Translations under genes and position numbers: made by a program | Shown here: positions 23,700 to 35,513 of the stretch, piece by piece | How the letters are laid out: the number at the start of each line of letters is the position of its first letter | Numbering within the stretch: position 1 is the first letter of the stretch | Source: Fomes fomentarius | Lineage: Eukaryota > Basidiomycota > Agaricomycetes > Polyporales > Polyporaceae | NCBI GenBank assembly: GCA_022606135.1 | Contig: JABYQN010000005.1 | Location: 1,426,001 to 1,490,000 of the forward strand | Direction: 5' to 3' | Length of the DNA stretch: 64,000 nt | The notes under the pieces: model-generated | Seen by the model: the letters and a program-made list of their open reading frames with translations, nothing else | Databases searched by the model: none | Told to the model about the DNA's origin: nothing

Positions 23700-25452
23700 T
23701 CAGTAGTTGCCCCCATACCCATACCCAGGCACGTTCATCCCAGCACCAGGCACCCCCGATTCGAAGTTCCTCCCAACACGCCCATACCGCCCGTACTCAT
23801 CCATCCCGTATGCGTTCTCGCGCTCGATCTCCTGCCGCTCCCACCTCCGTCTGTCGCGTTCATGGCGCTCGCGGTCTGCGCGCTCCCAATCTCTCTCCGC
23901 CGCCTCCCGCTCGAGCTCGCGTTCTCTTTCACGTTCGCGCTCCCGTTCCCTTTCGCGCTCATAGTCATCGTAACGGCTCCTGGAGTGAGAGCGCTGACTG
24001 CTGTGCTTGTAGCTGCCCGCAGTAGAATGGCGACGAGAGCGAGGGTGGTGCGTGATAATGACGGTCGATCCAGGCGGGACGGGCTGTCCGTTCGGGAGCG
24101 TGTAACCGGCAGCTGAGCCGGCAGTTCCGTAGGGAGCAGCACCGCCGCTGTAGCCAACCGGGACTCCATTGAACGTGTAGGGCGTCGTGACACCGGGAGC
24201 AGCACCGTAGGGGTTGGGAGACGCGCCACCGTATGAACCGGGGAGTCCGGGGAGTCCGGGTTGTCCGCCATAGGGCGAGCCATTGTATGAGCCGTAAGAA
24301 CCGGGCATACCAGCACCATAGGGCGTCCCAGCACTCATTGCGGCTCCAGGGATCGGCATGGGCACTGCACCTGGGGTAACACTAGGTGCGTAGGGTAGAC
24401 CTGCACCACCCATGAGAGGAGAACCACCGACACGGACGACAGTAGGCGCACTGAACGAGTTGTGGCGACTGCGACCGCGACGATACCCATCGTCGTAGGC
24501 GTACGAGTCTCCGCTAGACGTGTAGGAAGGGGTGCGTCCCAACCCTCCGGTAGAGTATCCAGAGAGCTGTGCCAATCGCATTGTAAATTGTATGTTGAAT
24601 AATTCGAGGGAACGGAGGCACGTACCCTATCTGCGAGGACGGTAGCTGCTGCCGCCGCAGCTTCGCATGCTGCCCTAAGGTTGTAGGTGTCGAGCGCCCT
24701 CTGTGAATATTGCCACAAGCGTTGGGCTGGATGTCGCGAACATTGACAAGGTCAATAAGAAGAGCGCAGATCGGACGACGTTACGTACTCTCAGCGATCG
24801 CTGTTCCGATCAGTCCTTCGCGCTGCCTTTCGCGATCGGCGCTAAGTGGTTCATAGAGGAACGAGTTGTGTTTCCACATGCGATAGGCTTCATATGCGGC
24901 TGCGGCGCCGATGTCTTGCGGAAGAAGCTGCGTGAGGGGCACCTGTGCCACATAGCATGTCATGGTCAGTACGGGGAACAGACCGCATGTGCGTTCCGGG
25001 GTGGTACACGCGGCGTTGGAGAAGCAAGACGTACCATGCCGCTGTACACCTTTTTGTGCCAGTGTCGCGCGTCATTGTGGCCGACGCCAATTCCTAGACC
25101 ACTTCGAATCCGAGTCATGATTGAATCGAATAGTCCACTGGACGAAGCGATCGCAGATCGGATGTTAAGAACGGAATACTGATCGAGCAATCGTCGACTT
25201 ACGGATCGGGGTTCATAGCATGAGCATTGTAGAAGTCGTATCCACGCCCTGCAAAGTCTGGTCAGCGGTTACGAGCGACAAGGAGGAGATGGTACTCACA
25301 TGAGGGCTGAGGATGGAAAGTGGGGACTGGCGGGGCACCAAATTGAAACTGTAGCCGGATGAGTGTCGGGGTCCCGGATTAGCACAAAGACGCGTCGGTA
25401 CCTGAGATGTGCCCCAGCCAGGATATTGAGTTTGATAATAGTTGTAGGCCAT
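23700..25452 (-). CDS. Conserved fungal protein: helical (CipC-like?) N-terminus, RE-repeat and Gly/Pro/Tyr-rich tail
   Basis: Predicted 456 aa from seven exons (complement of 23700..24566, 24626..24726, 24789..24942, 25035..25137, 25203..25248, 25300..25348, 25402..25452), phases consistent. It starts MAYNYYQTQYPGWG, followed by a helical domain with IGAAAAYEAYRMWKHNS and ADRERQREGLIGTAIAE, reminiscent of the CipC/DUF3759 stress-protein fold (tentative). The last exon, about 288 aa, is low complexity: Gly/Pro/Tyr-rich, then an alternating Arg-Glu run near 23900-23970, then Gly/Tyr at the end. The tail is probably disordered with a charged single helix. Function unknown. Confidence 0.72.
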
Positions 25453-26094
25453 CCGTGGAGTCGACAACGAGCGTAGAGATGACGGTCGGGAACAGGACGA
25501 ATGGCAGGTAGGTTGTGTGCAAGGGGTGAGAGTGGAGATGAAAAGGCTGGGAAGGGAGGTCTGGTGGGTCACTAGAAGGGACTAGCTCAGTGCCTTGCCG
25601 AGCGCATCTTATAGCTGGACGTGACGTCACGCGTGCCGCCTTGGTTTGTCCTCGCGATGATCTGCTGCGACGAAGAGAGACAACGAAGGTGATGTATACC
25701 TGACGGTCTTCACACTCACGAGGTCGTGGCCCTGACGACTTCCTATTTGTAACTTGAGTAGTTCATTGTATCCACAGCGGATATCCGAGTCGGATGGATG
25801 ATGCACCATGGTGGCCTACTGGCACATACCGCTGCTAGGCCGCTGGAGACATACAGCGAAATTACAGGCCCAGGCCAAGAAGACCGGTAAGAAGAGATGG
25901 AGCACGAGGCAAGCATAAAGTTGAGGGTCTGGTGAGGTCTGGTGGGGAAGAAGAAAGGAAACGAGCCTCGAGGACTGTGGCAGGCAGCAGAAGCCGACAC
26001 ATCATACTGATTAGATTAGATCGAGATCCTCTTGAAGGGCGCTTCGAGCTCTGTAGACGCGTCTCACTTCTTGTTTCCTCGATGTGCTGCTAGA
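25453..26094. other. Divergent promoter region
   Basis: 642 nt between the starts of the RE-repeat protein gene and COG5. No gene recognised; it should carry both promoters. Confidence 0.5.
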
Positions 26095-29000
26095 ATGTCT
26101 GGTCGGTCTCTTGCACAACGCCTTGTGGCCTTGTTCTGACATATTAGCAGATTATACTGTCTTTGCACTCCCAGACTTTGATCCGAATGACTACGCCAAC
26201 GCCATTCTAGCCGGAGAGCCTTATCCCCCACAGCCCGGGAAGAACAAGCCTGCTAAGAGTACTGGTCTAGCACCTGCTAGCGAGGATGTGTCTGTTGCTA
26301 TATCCAAGCTGACGTACAGTCTGGATGATGTGGAGAAACAGTTGAAGAATGTGGTGAGCACCCCCTTACCTCCGGCCTGCACCAATGGGCAATACGACGA
26401 TCCCCTTTCCTTACGGACTGCGCGCGCATGGACTGGGGCCGTGAGAGGCACATCCATGCCATGCGCCCGTGACCCCGTGTCTCGACTGTGGGATGCACTG
26501 GAATGCACCCCTTCGCGTCGCCTTTGTATGATCATGTCACTTTGACAGTTGAACATCATACTGGGAGCATGCTGGACACACACTCTCGGGATGTAAGCCT
26601 ATCTCTTACCTGTCGTACACAAGGGCATACCTTCAGATCTATCGGAAGTATCAGACCAGGTATCGATTACCACCCTTATCTCCGAAGGTCTGGATATTTA
26701 GGAGAGGGAATATCTCGTTTCGACGCCCGCGCCCGTAGTACCTGCGCCAGTTATTGTCTTAGGGACCTATGACAACGCTCACACGTCTACACAGGTCACT
26801 GCGCATCATGAGAACCTGCTTGTCCAAGCGGCGGGAGTCTCGGACCTCGAAGGGTCACTGGGTTCGGTCCGTACGGGTTTGAACGAGCTGGATTCATCGC
26901 TTGAGAAGTGAGTGTGCCCCCACATATTACGGTATCCCCACCCCCGTTGGCCCAAAATGGCTTCAAGAGCATCTTCCATCGTTCTATCCGGAACCTTTGA
27001 ACTAGCTATGTATTTCACGCGGCTGCCTGGATCCAACTGTGTGGACACACTGTAGGTGCCGGCAGCATTGCAACGAAGAGATTGTGGCCAGGTCGATCAC
27101 TATTTCGGTCTCATCACATTACACGGGTACAGCTTCGAAATCCTGACTAAATGGAAGCGATGATATCCAGACGCACTCTTCCTTGGGGGTCGAACACGCC
27201 GCATGAGTCACTGCGGACCGCTGAACGCACATATGTGGTCGGGTTGTCGACTCTCGCACCATAGCTGACTATGCATCCTTCCGTAGACTCCGGGTCAAGA
27301 TACGCGTCCCCTACCAGTCTCTCCAGAGACAGGTGACGAAACTCGAACGTGTCCAACAGGCGTCCGACATCCTCCGCCGCACGTCGCGGTTTGTCATCCT
27401 TGTCCGGCGACTCGAACTACAGCTTGCAGAAATGAGCAAAAACGAGACTGCAGAGGCAGCTTCTGCAGCTGAGACTCCGAAGTCGAAGACTCAGTCCGCT
27501 GGAACACCTACTGGTGGCGCCCGTGCAGACACGCCGATAGACGAGGACGACAAGGAGCGCGCTATCGCAAAGGCTGCGTTGACAATTGCCGAGTTGAGTC
27601 AGTGTTTCTATGCGCTTACCTTCACGGCCGTGACTGATTTGTCTTACTTGTAACAGCTGCGCTCCTCGATGCATCTGAGGCATCTTCATCCAGTACTGAC
27701 ACGTCCGCTGACAACGGACAGCAGAGTGGCGAGCATGTTTCACTGAGTTCTATCAGGGCTGTAGCTGCCCATCTGTCGTTCGTGGATGCTGCGCGAGCGC
27801 GCGTTACGACCGACATGGAGGCGATGGTCATCACAGGCCTGGCGACGCTCGTACGCACTGTCCATTCTCCTTGACTGGTAGGCCATTGACAAGGATCGCC
27901 CCTGCAGAACCAGTCATTGCTCGCGAGCTCGCTACAGACAGCGCACAACCTCCGTGTACTACCTGACCTGGTACAGAACCTCGTGAACGACCTGTCTGAT
28001 GCAGTCGAGGGCCGCATACGGTCTGCATTTGATCTCACGCGCATCTCCAAGGACATTGTGGCGAAAGGTACGTCCCTTGACACACTGGAGGCCATCAGTC
28101 TTATATCTCTATATCGAATCTCGAATCTCGAATCACAGAGTCCACGTCGATCGGCCAAGGCCTACTCTACAAGTCGCGCGTCCGAACAGAACCTACGAGT
28201 GTCACCGCGCCACAATGGACATCCGCGCTCTGGGGCAGCTTGGAGAGCCTCATAGAGGAGATGGCGGACTGCTGCGTCAAGGTGTACACGCTGGAGAAGG
28301 TGCTCAAGGTCAAGCGCGATCCTGTAACCGACGTCGTGTTCCTGGACGAGGCAATGAAGGTTGGACGCGTACTCGAACATGTTGCGCACTCGTTCTCAAT
28401 GATTCTCTGTCCGCAGGTGCTTGAGAACCGGCCCAGTACAACTTTCTGGGCATCTTTGGGCCGGTCGCTGGAGAAGAATGCCCGCGATGCTGCGAAAGGT
28501 GCGCATATAGCTTGATTTTAAAGGTCGTAGTAGTAATGGCGGTAATGTGAAGGATCAACGTTTTTGCAACAGACACTCAGCACCAGCTATCCGCGACTAT
28601 TGCGCCTCTTTCACTCGTTCTTCACCAAGATCGCAGTGCATACAGATACCATCTACTCGCAAAATCAGCAGAGGTGAGCTCCCCATCTTCTGTGCTGGCA
28701 ACGTTCGACCAAACCTTCTTGCAGTACCGACACGGTTCTTGTCCTACGCGCATTGTCGAACTTCGAATCCCTATACCTCTCGCGATCGTCGAATCGACTT
28801 AACGAAGCTGTGGGGCAGGCATTCTCTGGAGGCGCACGCGCCCCACCCGGGATGTCCGAAGGCATCAACATCGCCCGCGCAGTCGCCAACGAGCTCGACT
28901 CTGCAAAGTTTGACCCACTCCTAGTTCAGTCCGTCGCGCGGTACGCAGTATCGGGCTTAGAGCTGATGTTCAATCGTCTGGATGCGTTGGTGAGTACCCG

Positions 29001-30118
29001 CAACCCCGCGTGTATGGAAATGCATTGACTCGGAATCCTTGTTCGAGATAGATCGCGAGAGAACGCGCTGCAACAAGTCTGGTCGGGCCGGTCGCCACAG
29101 CTCAGCAGGTGTTGAATGGCCAGCTTGCAACATGCGTACATCACTGTTGGTCACGGCTCGACAAGCTGCGGGAAGAGTATCCCGAAAATGTCGTCTCCAT
29201 CCTTCAGCCTGCTATTCATGTACGTTCGACCCTCCGTCTAGTCGCGTTTGACGAACTCAACTCCCAACACCTACAGAGACTGCACGAGACCTTCAGCAAG
29301 ATCGTTGACCCGCTCCTAGCCTCCATCCGGCGCGAAGTCGCAGCCATAACCGCAAAGCTGCACCGCATGGACTTTGGCGCGGCCTTCGACCCTACCTCAT
29401 CCATGGGGATGGGCGGTGGCGGCGGAGCGAGCCCATACATGAAAGACCTCGTCGAGAAGCTCGCGTTCGTCAGAACCGAGGTCCTCGCCCAATACAACGT
29501 ACCCGACGTCAGCCGGGAGTGGGTGGTCTCCCTGGTGCGGTTCGCGATCAAGACGTTTGTGCTGCACGCGTCGATTGCGAAGCCACTGGGCGAGAGCGGG
29601 AAGCTGCAGCTGACGACGGACATGACCGAGTTTGAGTTCGCGCTGAGTGCATTCATGGCCGACAAGACGCAGCAGAACAAGCGTGGCGCGGATTGGGACG
29701 CCGTCGGGCCTGATTATCGTGCGCTGCGCGCGATGCGGTACGTTCTCAGTACACAATACGTTGTTGCTCGAGCTTATGCGCTTGCGCTTCTTCGCGTAGA
29801 CAACTTCTGTTCCTCGACAACGCAGCACTGGCTTCTCCGAAGCACACCGCGGGCCTCCCACCTCTCATTGTGCTGCATCATATCTTGGTCCGCTCGCCTA
29901 TCACGCTCCCACACGCGTTGCACGGATGGGCAGAAGCAGAGTATGTGCGGTGGGTGGAAGAGCACTCGGAAGAGGAAGCCTGGACGTTGGTTGAAGGCGA
30001 CGTCACACACTGGGAGAAAGTCACAGAGGCCGAGGGTGGGGATGTGAGTGTGGTGGCAGAGTACGTACAGTTGGCGCGGACGGTGCTAGCCAATGCGCAA
30101 GGGAAACTGGGCCCTTGA
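26095..30118 (+). CDS. COG5: Conserved oligomeric Golgi complex subunit 5
   Basis: Predicted 893 aa from twelve exons: 26095..26101, 26151..26353, 26795..26907, 27287..27597, 27657..27850, 27908..28067, 28139..28359, 28417..28498, 28553..28673, 28725..28989, 29052..29737, 29800..30118; all phases agree. COG5 is a lobe B subunit of the COG tether that docks retrograde vesicles at the Golgi. Recognised from DYTVFALPDFDPNDYANAIL at the N-terminus, the coiled-coil region with VQQASDILRRT, EEMADCCVKVYTLEKVLK, and FLQQTLSTSYPRLLRLFHSF. The first coding exon is only 7 nt (ATGTCTG). Introns 2 and 3 are 441 and 379 nt, unusually long. The intron at 28360..28416 is 57 nt with no in-frame stop and a weak GTTGGA donor, so it may be partly retained. 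Confidence 0.9.
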
Positions 30119-30295
30119 GTAGCACAATCCTGTTTTCTTGCTTTGTGGACAGTTGCTCTTTTTCTCCTAGGAATGATCACAAACGAGAGAAACGAGGTGA
30201 AGCACCACAGCAATCGATCAAGCAGCTAAACCCATGACCCCAGACAACTATACACAGTTTTGGATTCTTTTGTGTCGAGATTTATAACCTCCACC

Positions 30296-31761
30296 TTAGC
30301 CAGGAGGAAGGAGACTCGCATCGACGACGCCACCGTCCTCCTCCGCTTCGCCTTCATCCGCGCCCTTGATCGGCGTCCTAGGCATGACCATAAGACCTAC
30401 AATAGCTGTCAGCATTGCCTCCTGAGAAGACACAAGCACCACCCCGAACGTACCAGTCCGTGCAGACTCGAGCAAGCCGAAAGGCTTGAGGAGTGACAAG
30501 AACGCCTCGACACGCTTCGTCTTCCCGCACACCTCCACGATCACACTGTGCTCGCTGACGTCGACGATGCGTCCGCCAAACTGTGCCGAGAGCACCTGGA
30601 TCGCCTGCAGGTTGTCGCTCTTGAGCCGGAGTACCTGGGACGGGGTCAGGGGTGCCGGGGCGTGGGCGACAGCATCCGGTTCGGGGTCAGCGGCGTGTTC
30701 AAAGTGCTGAGCAAGAGCCGTCTCGCGCTCAAGTTTTGTGTGCTCCAGTTCCGGTTGTACTCGACGCGGTTCGTGCGTGGGGCCACCGAGAAGCTGGTCT
30801 TCGACGTATTCCGGACCGAGGATGGAGACCTTGGCTAGGAGAAGTTCGCGCTCGATACAGTGGGTATCTGTATAGTCCAGGACAGCCCACACAGGAACCT
30901 AAGATGTCATTTGGAGACCATGTCAGCATCATTCCAATCATTAGTGGGAAGAGCACAGAAGTATAAGAGGGGCATGGGCACTGTAGAGAAGGTCTGGACT
31001 ATCCTAGAGACAAGGATTTACGTTTGGTGAAGATCCACCGCGTCAACATCACTTGCAGCCTTCCGTGAGAGGTATCCATGTGACCAACGATGACGTTGTG
31101 GAACTACGCGACGGTGAGGGTAGATGCGCGATGTCCGCTCAAACCCCGAGCAAACGTTTCTGGACCAGGAACCAGGGAGATGCGACTCACCAAGTCCTCG
31201 AGCTGCCGCCGCGCCTGCTCAACGACACCGTCTTGGCCCCGAAGGACGACACACATCCGCGACAGGTCGCGAATCTCGGTGCGGCACACGACCAGGGAGT
31301 CGATGTTGAAGCCACGTCCAGCTAAGATGCCTGACACACGGGATAACACCCCTGGTTCATTCTGCACAAGACAGTTCAACACGTGCCTGTCAAAGGAAGT
31401 GACAACCACATTAGCGCGCCCATGATATACGCGAGGACACATTGGATACCCACTTCTTGAACGGCTGAAGACTCGGGGGTGGGGTGTTGTACAGGATGTT
31501 CGTCACCGCCTCCTCAGCAGTCCTCGAACGCGGCAAATCCATAGACGGCAAGGGTGGAGGGCGATGCCTCATAATACGCTTGTAGTCGAGTGCAGAAGTC
31601 GAGTCATCTATGGTGGGAGGGGGCTTCGGAGTCGGCGGTGTGTCCTCTTCATCCTGCCTGCGCAACGAGGTAGAGAAGTACCGCGGCTTCAAAGCCGCTC
31701 TTACGGTTGCGCTCGCAGCAGCAATGCGTGCGCGCCCCGCGCGGGCGACGAAGCTGGACAT
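30296..31761 (-). CDS. ILV6: Acetolactate synthase regulatory (small) subunit
   Basis: Predicted 349 aa from four exons (complement of 30296..30396, 30454..30898, 31191..31386, 31454..31761), phases consistent. The N-terminus is Arg/Ala/Ser-rich with RYFSTSLRR, a mitochondrial targeting sequence. The first ACT domain starts HVLNCLVQNEPGVLSRVSGI and the second domain holds QVLSAQFGGRIVDVSEHSV. The protein activates the catalytic Ilv2 subunit and confers valine feedback inhibition in mitochondrial branched-chain amino acid synthesis (family knowledge). The intron at 30899..31190 is 292 nt, long for this window, though flanking residues (EDL-VPVWAVLDY) are contiguous in homologs. Tail to tail with COG5, 177 nt apart. 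Confidence 0.93.
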
Positions 31762-32037
31762 GGGCGACGGTGAGGGCAGAGTCAAAGATGAGAAAGAGCA
31801 GCGTCTCCCCACAATTAGTATCCCAGTCACTTCCTCACGTGATCGAAGCACATCTCAGATCCCTCCCTTCACACTCCCTTCACATTTAACCGATTACTTG
31901 ACACAGCTTGACTGCCAGTGAGGCTACTAGTACTCTACTACTTGGACTTGAGGACACGGGATACGAATCAAGCATTCAGCGGAGTGTCTAGTATGTAGTC
32001 TATATTCTCGTAAATAGTCATCACAAAGAGAACAACA

Positions 32038-34331
32038 TTAACCTAGCTCTGATGCTCGTCCTGTTGCACCGTGGGGAATCTCCTCTACACACGTCACTTT
32101 AGCGTGTGTCCGTTTTGTACTGACGTCTGCAAGCCCAGCGCGGGGGCTCCCGTCAGCCTCCGTGCTCAACGGCTGTCCTTTTGATAGCGGTATGCTGTCG
32201 TGCAGCGCAAACTTGGACTTGCTCCGTACACGCGACCCATACCTCTGTCAGTGCGTTGGCAGACGAACTTCGATCAGTGATTGCTAACAGACCGAATGGA
32301 GGGGAAGTGAAGACCCGACGCACATAGAACAGGAAGTTGACCGGCATGCAAGCAACTGCCAGGAAAGCAAACACGCTGCACGCCCAAGCGTCGCCCAGGT
32401 TGCCGTACAATGCTGGGCTGATCAGCGGGAACACCGCCGCGACGACCGAACGAAGGATGACCGTGGACGCGATCGCACTTGCACAGTATATGGAGTAGGC
32501 GTCCATGAGGTATTGCACCAGGCCTTGCATTATGATCGCACACGAGAATCCGAATGGTACACCGGCGAGCACAGGAGCGATCCAGTGTATCGATGGCTTA
32601 CTCGTCCTGTGCGAATGCGTGAGACCGATGTACATGGCATGACATGCAGCGCACACGTACCAGGCAAACCAAAAGAGGCTGACGGGCAGGAAGACGCCTC
32701 CGACCATGGGTAAATACAGCCTTCTGCAAGCGACTTTAAGTCACTGTAATGAACCATCTACGAGCGGCAGACTGACCCTTCGGGAATCGTCATGCCATCG
32801 TTTCGATCCATCAACCTCCTGTACAGCTTGTTCTGCACGGGAGAGAACGAGAGGCCAATCATGTTGCCCACACCAATCGCGAGGAACGCAAGGCCACCTT
32901 GCCCCTCGGAGAAATGGCGATGCTGCTGGAACACAATGGGGTATGCAGCAAAGAACCCATAGAGCGTCCCATATGCTACGGCAATGTAGATGGCCAGAAG
33001 CAGCACGATGGGTTCCGTCACCAAGAAGTCTAACGCGACAGTCAGCACATGTTCAAAGGAGAGGCACTGGTGGTGGCACTGACAGAACGGACGCCCCATG
33101 TCCCGCTTCATGATGCTCGCGAAGGATTGCGACCGGTTTAGATCATGTTTCGATATGTAGATGGCCTCTCCACCGCTCGCTTTCGTCAACTTGCGTGCTC
33201 GTCTTCGGAGGAGTACAGGACCAAACTGCTCGCTATGGGTACACATGCGCATATCAAAGAAGACGACTAGCTTACAGTCTCAGGCATAATGAATATGCAT
33301 GCTAGTGCGTTCAGCGCGGACACAATGAACATGATCCAAAACGAGAAGCGCCAGCCGAGCCGAGAATCGGACACCCATCCGCCAACAACAGGTCCGAATA
33401 CTGCACGATCCAAGTCAGTAACTATTTCTATATCACACAAGCGTTGATCGATGCCGAAGCGCATACCGGGTCCCATCCACGGTGCCGTTCCAAAGAGCGA
33501 AGCGGGGAAACCGCGCTCTCGCGCAATCCACATGTCGCTCAGTCCGCCACCAGCGTTTGTCAGAGCTGCAGAAGGAGAGTCAGCCGAAATCGCGACGAAC
33601 GAGACAAACGATCGACCTACGCGCAGAGCCGAAGATCCCAGCCAGTGTTCTGGTAACAAGGATGGTTGTAGTATTACGGCCGAGCGCACCCCCGAGATGG
33701 AACATGGTGAATATCGAGCCCGTGACGACGAACACTTTACGCTGTTAATAGAATACGATGATGGGTATAGTCAGCCTGTCCAGATCTCAAGCTCGAAAGA
33801 AAATGACGAGAAAGAACGGTTACCCGGCCATACGTTTCTCCAAGAGGAGCAAAGACTAGCGGTCCCAATCCGAGTCCGATGACGTATAATGATACACCCA
33901 GGATGGCGACGACCTCGGACATATGCAATTCCGCCCTCATCGACGAGAGCCCGCCCGTGTAACAGCTGCTGCAGAAAGTGACCGTGAAGGTCGACGTCGC
34001 GAGCTGTGTCGCAAACACATACTCAAAATCAGCGACCTTCATGTGGAAACTGCCGCACTAATTAATGGATTACCTGGATGGTGATGGCCCACTTCCGCGC
34101 CCTGGACCAATTGTACGGGTTCTCGGGGTCGCCGAGGCTCCAATCGACGACATGTGGGTCCGCATGAGTCCCGCTTTCAGGATACTGACGCTCCTGCCAA
34201 GCCTCCCGGTGGTCTGACGTCGTTGGCGTCGAACTACTTCCGCCGGCGGCTGTGGCTGCCAATGTACTATGGACGTGCTGCGGATGGTGGTGATGCGAGT
34301 TTTCCGGATCGTCCGTAGCATACACCGCCAT
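32038..34331 (-). CDS. MFS drug/polyamine-type transporter (DHA1 family)
   Basis: Predicted 582 aa from ten exons (complement of 32038..32244, 32324..32606, 32661..32723, 32777..33029, 33084..33225, 33276..33400, 33467..33565, 33621..33741, 33824..34021, 34074..34331), phases consistent throughout. A hydrophilic His-containing N-terminus leads to VDWSLGDPENPYNWSRARKW, the mark of fungal 12-helix DHA1 carriers related to yeast Tpo and fluconazole-resistance pumps. The loop 2-3 motif appears as GETYGRR, PLTNAGGGLSDMW follows, and LMDAYSIYCASAIAST lies near the last helices. The C-terminal tail is about 70 aa and soluble. Likely a plasma membrane H+ antiporter; substrate unknown. No biosynthetic cluster surrounds it. 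Confidence 0.88.
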
Positions 34332-35513
34332 TTCCTGCGACCGTCGGATCCACCTAGGTGCTCGGAGCTGTAGTGCCACTTTATCCCCGCTGACTCTTCC
34401 GGCAGAGCCACTGTAACGACTTGCTGCGGGGCATGGGCCATCCTGGAAAATGGAAAGTATTTATATGGGGGACAAAGCGACCATCTGAATGCCGTGGTGT
34501 GCCGATGGTGATTCAGGGGAACATACCCAATATCAATGACGTGCGGCGCGCACATGTACAAGTACTTAGTACCAGTTTACAAACCAGATTGGCGCCGTCA
34601 CCGAGACGGTTCTCTCTCTATCTGGCGATAGAACACCTTCCTAGATCACAGGTAGTGCAGGCTTCCCTGTTCCTTCGTTACTACAGATGTAAGTTAAGAG
34701 GATCCTATACTCACAACAGTTTCGTCTGGACGTTGATTGCAAGAGAGTGAAGAACGCGCGCGTTTCATTCTCCTCGTGGTCAATATGCATGGGACCCACG
34801 CGCATGCATGCCGAACTTGCCGCCGCCCCAATAGACCCGCGTGCCACAAGACTATGGCATTCGGCGACGGCAAGGCAAGGATGCCGCACGATCATGTACG
34901 TACAGCAGACGGTGGTTTGTTCGACGGTGGTTCAGTCACTTCAGTGGACGGAAGGCTTTGTGGTCGGAACAAAAGAAAAGGGCTGCAGATTATATACTAT
35001 GACGCCGGGCGGACACGCGCGAGAAGAGGAGAGAATATACAAAACAGCACAGAACGTTCGCGTCCGTGCACCCATCCATTTGGCATTGACATGCTCGTAG
35101 TAAGCTACTTCTATTCGTACTAATCCATATCGTACATCGTGCAGGCCGTGCGTCTGAACTAACTAACATAAGTCGTGCGTACAATAACTGACTGTCGTCA
35201 TCTGTTGATGCGTAGCGAGAGAGAGGGAGTAGAAAATGGGAGGTGTCGTGGGATATGCGATTCGGATATAGGGGGGGATGAGAGGATGTGTATGTGGTGA
35301 GAGTGTACGTATGTAAAGCATGAAGAAGCGTAGCGCATGTAAGCGGAGGAGTTGTGTCTGTGTGTCGTGCGCGGTCCGAAATCAATCAATGTCCTAGTAC
35401 TGCGAGCTAAGAGAGAGAACCCTAGAGAACAAACGGAGTAGCCCCGGACGACGTGTAAAGATACAATGTACGAAATTAGAAAATAAGAGCAAGAGTATGA
35501 GACAAGGGGACGT
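34332..35513. other. Intergenic
   Basis: 1.18 kb between the MFS start and the stop of the kinase gene, both on the minus strand. No gene recognised; it should hold the MFS promoter and the kinase 3' UTR. Confidence 0.5.
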
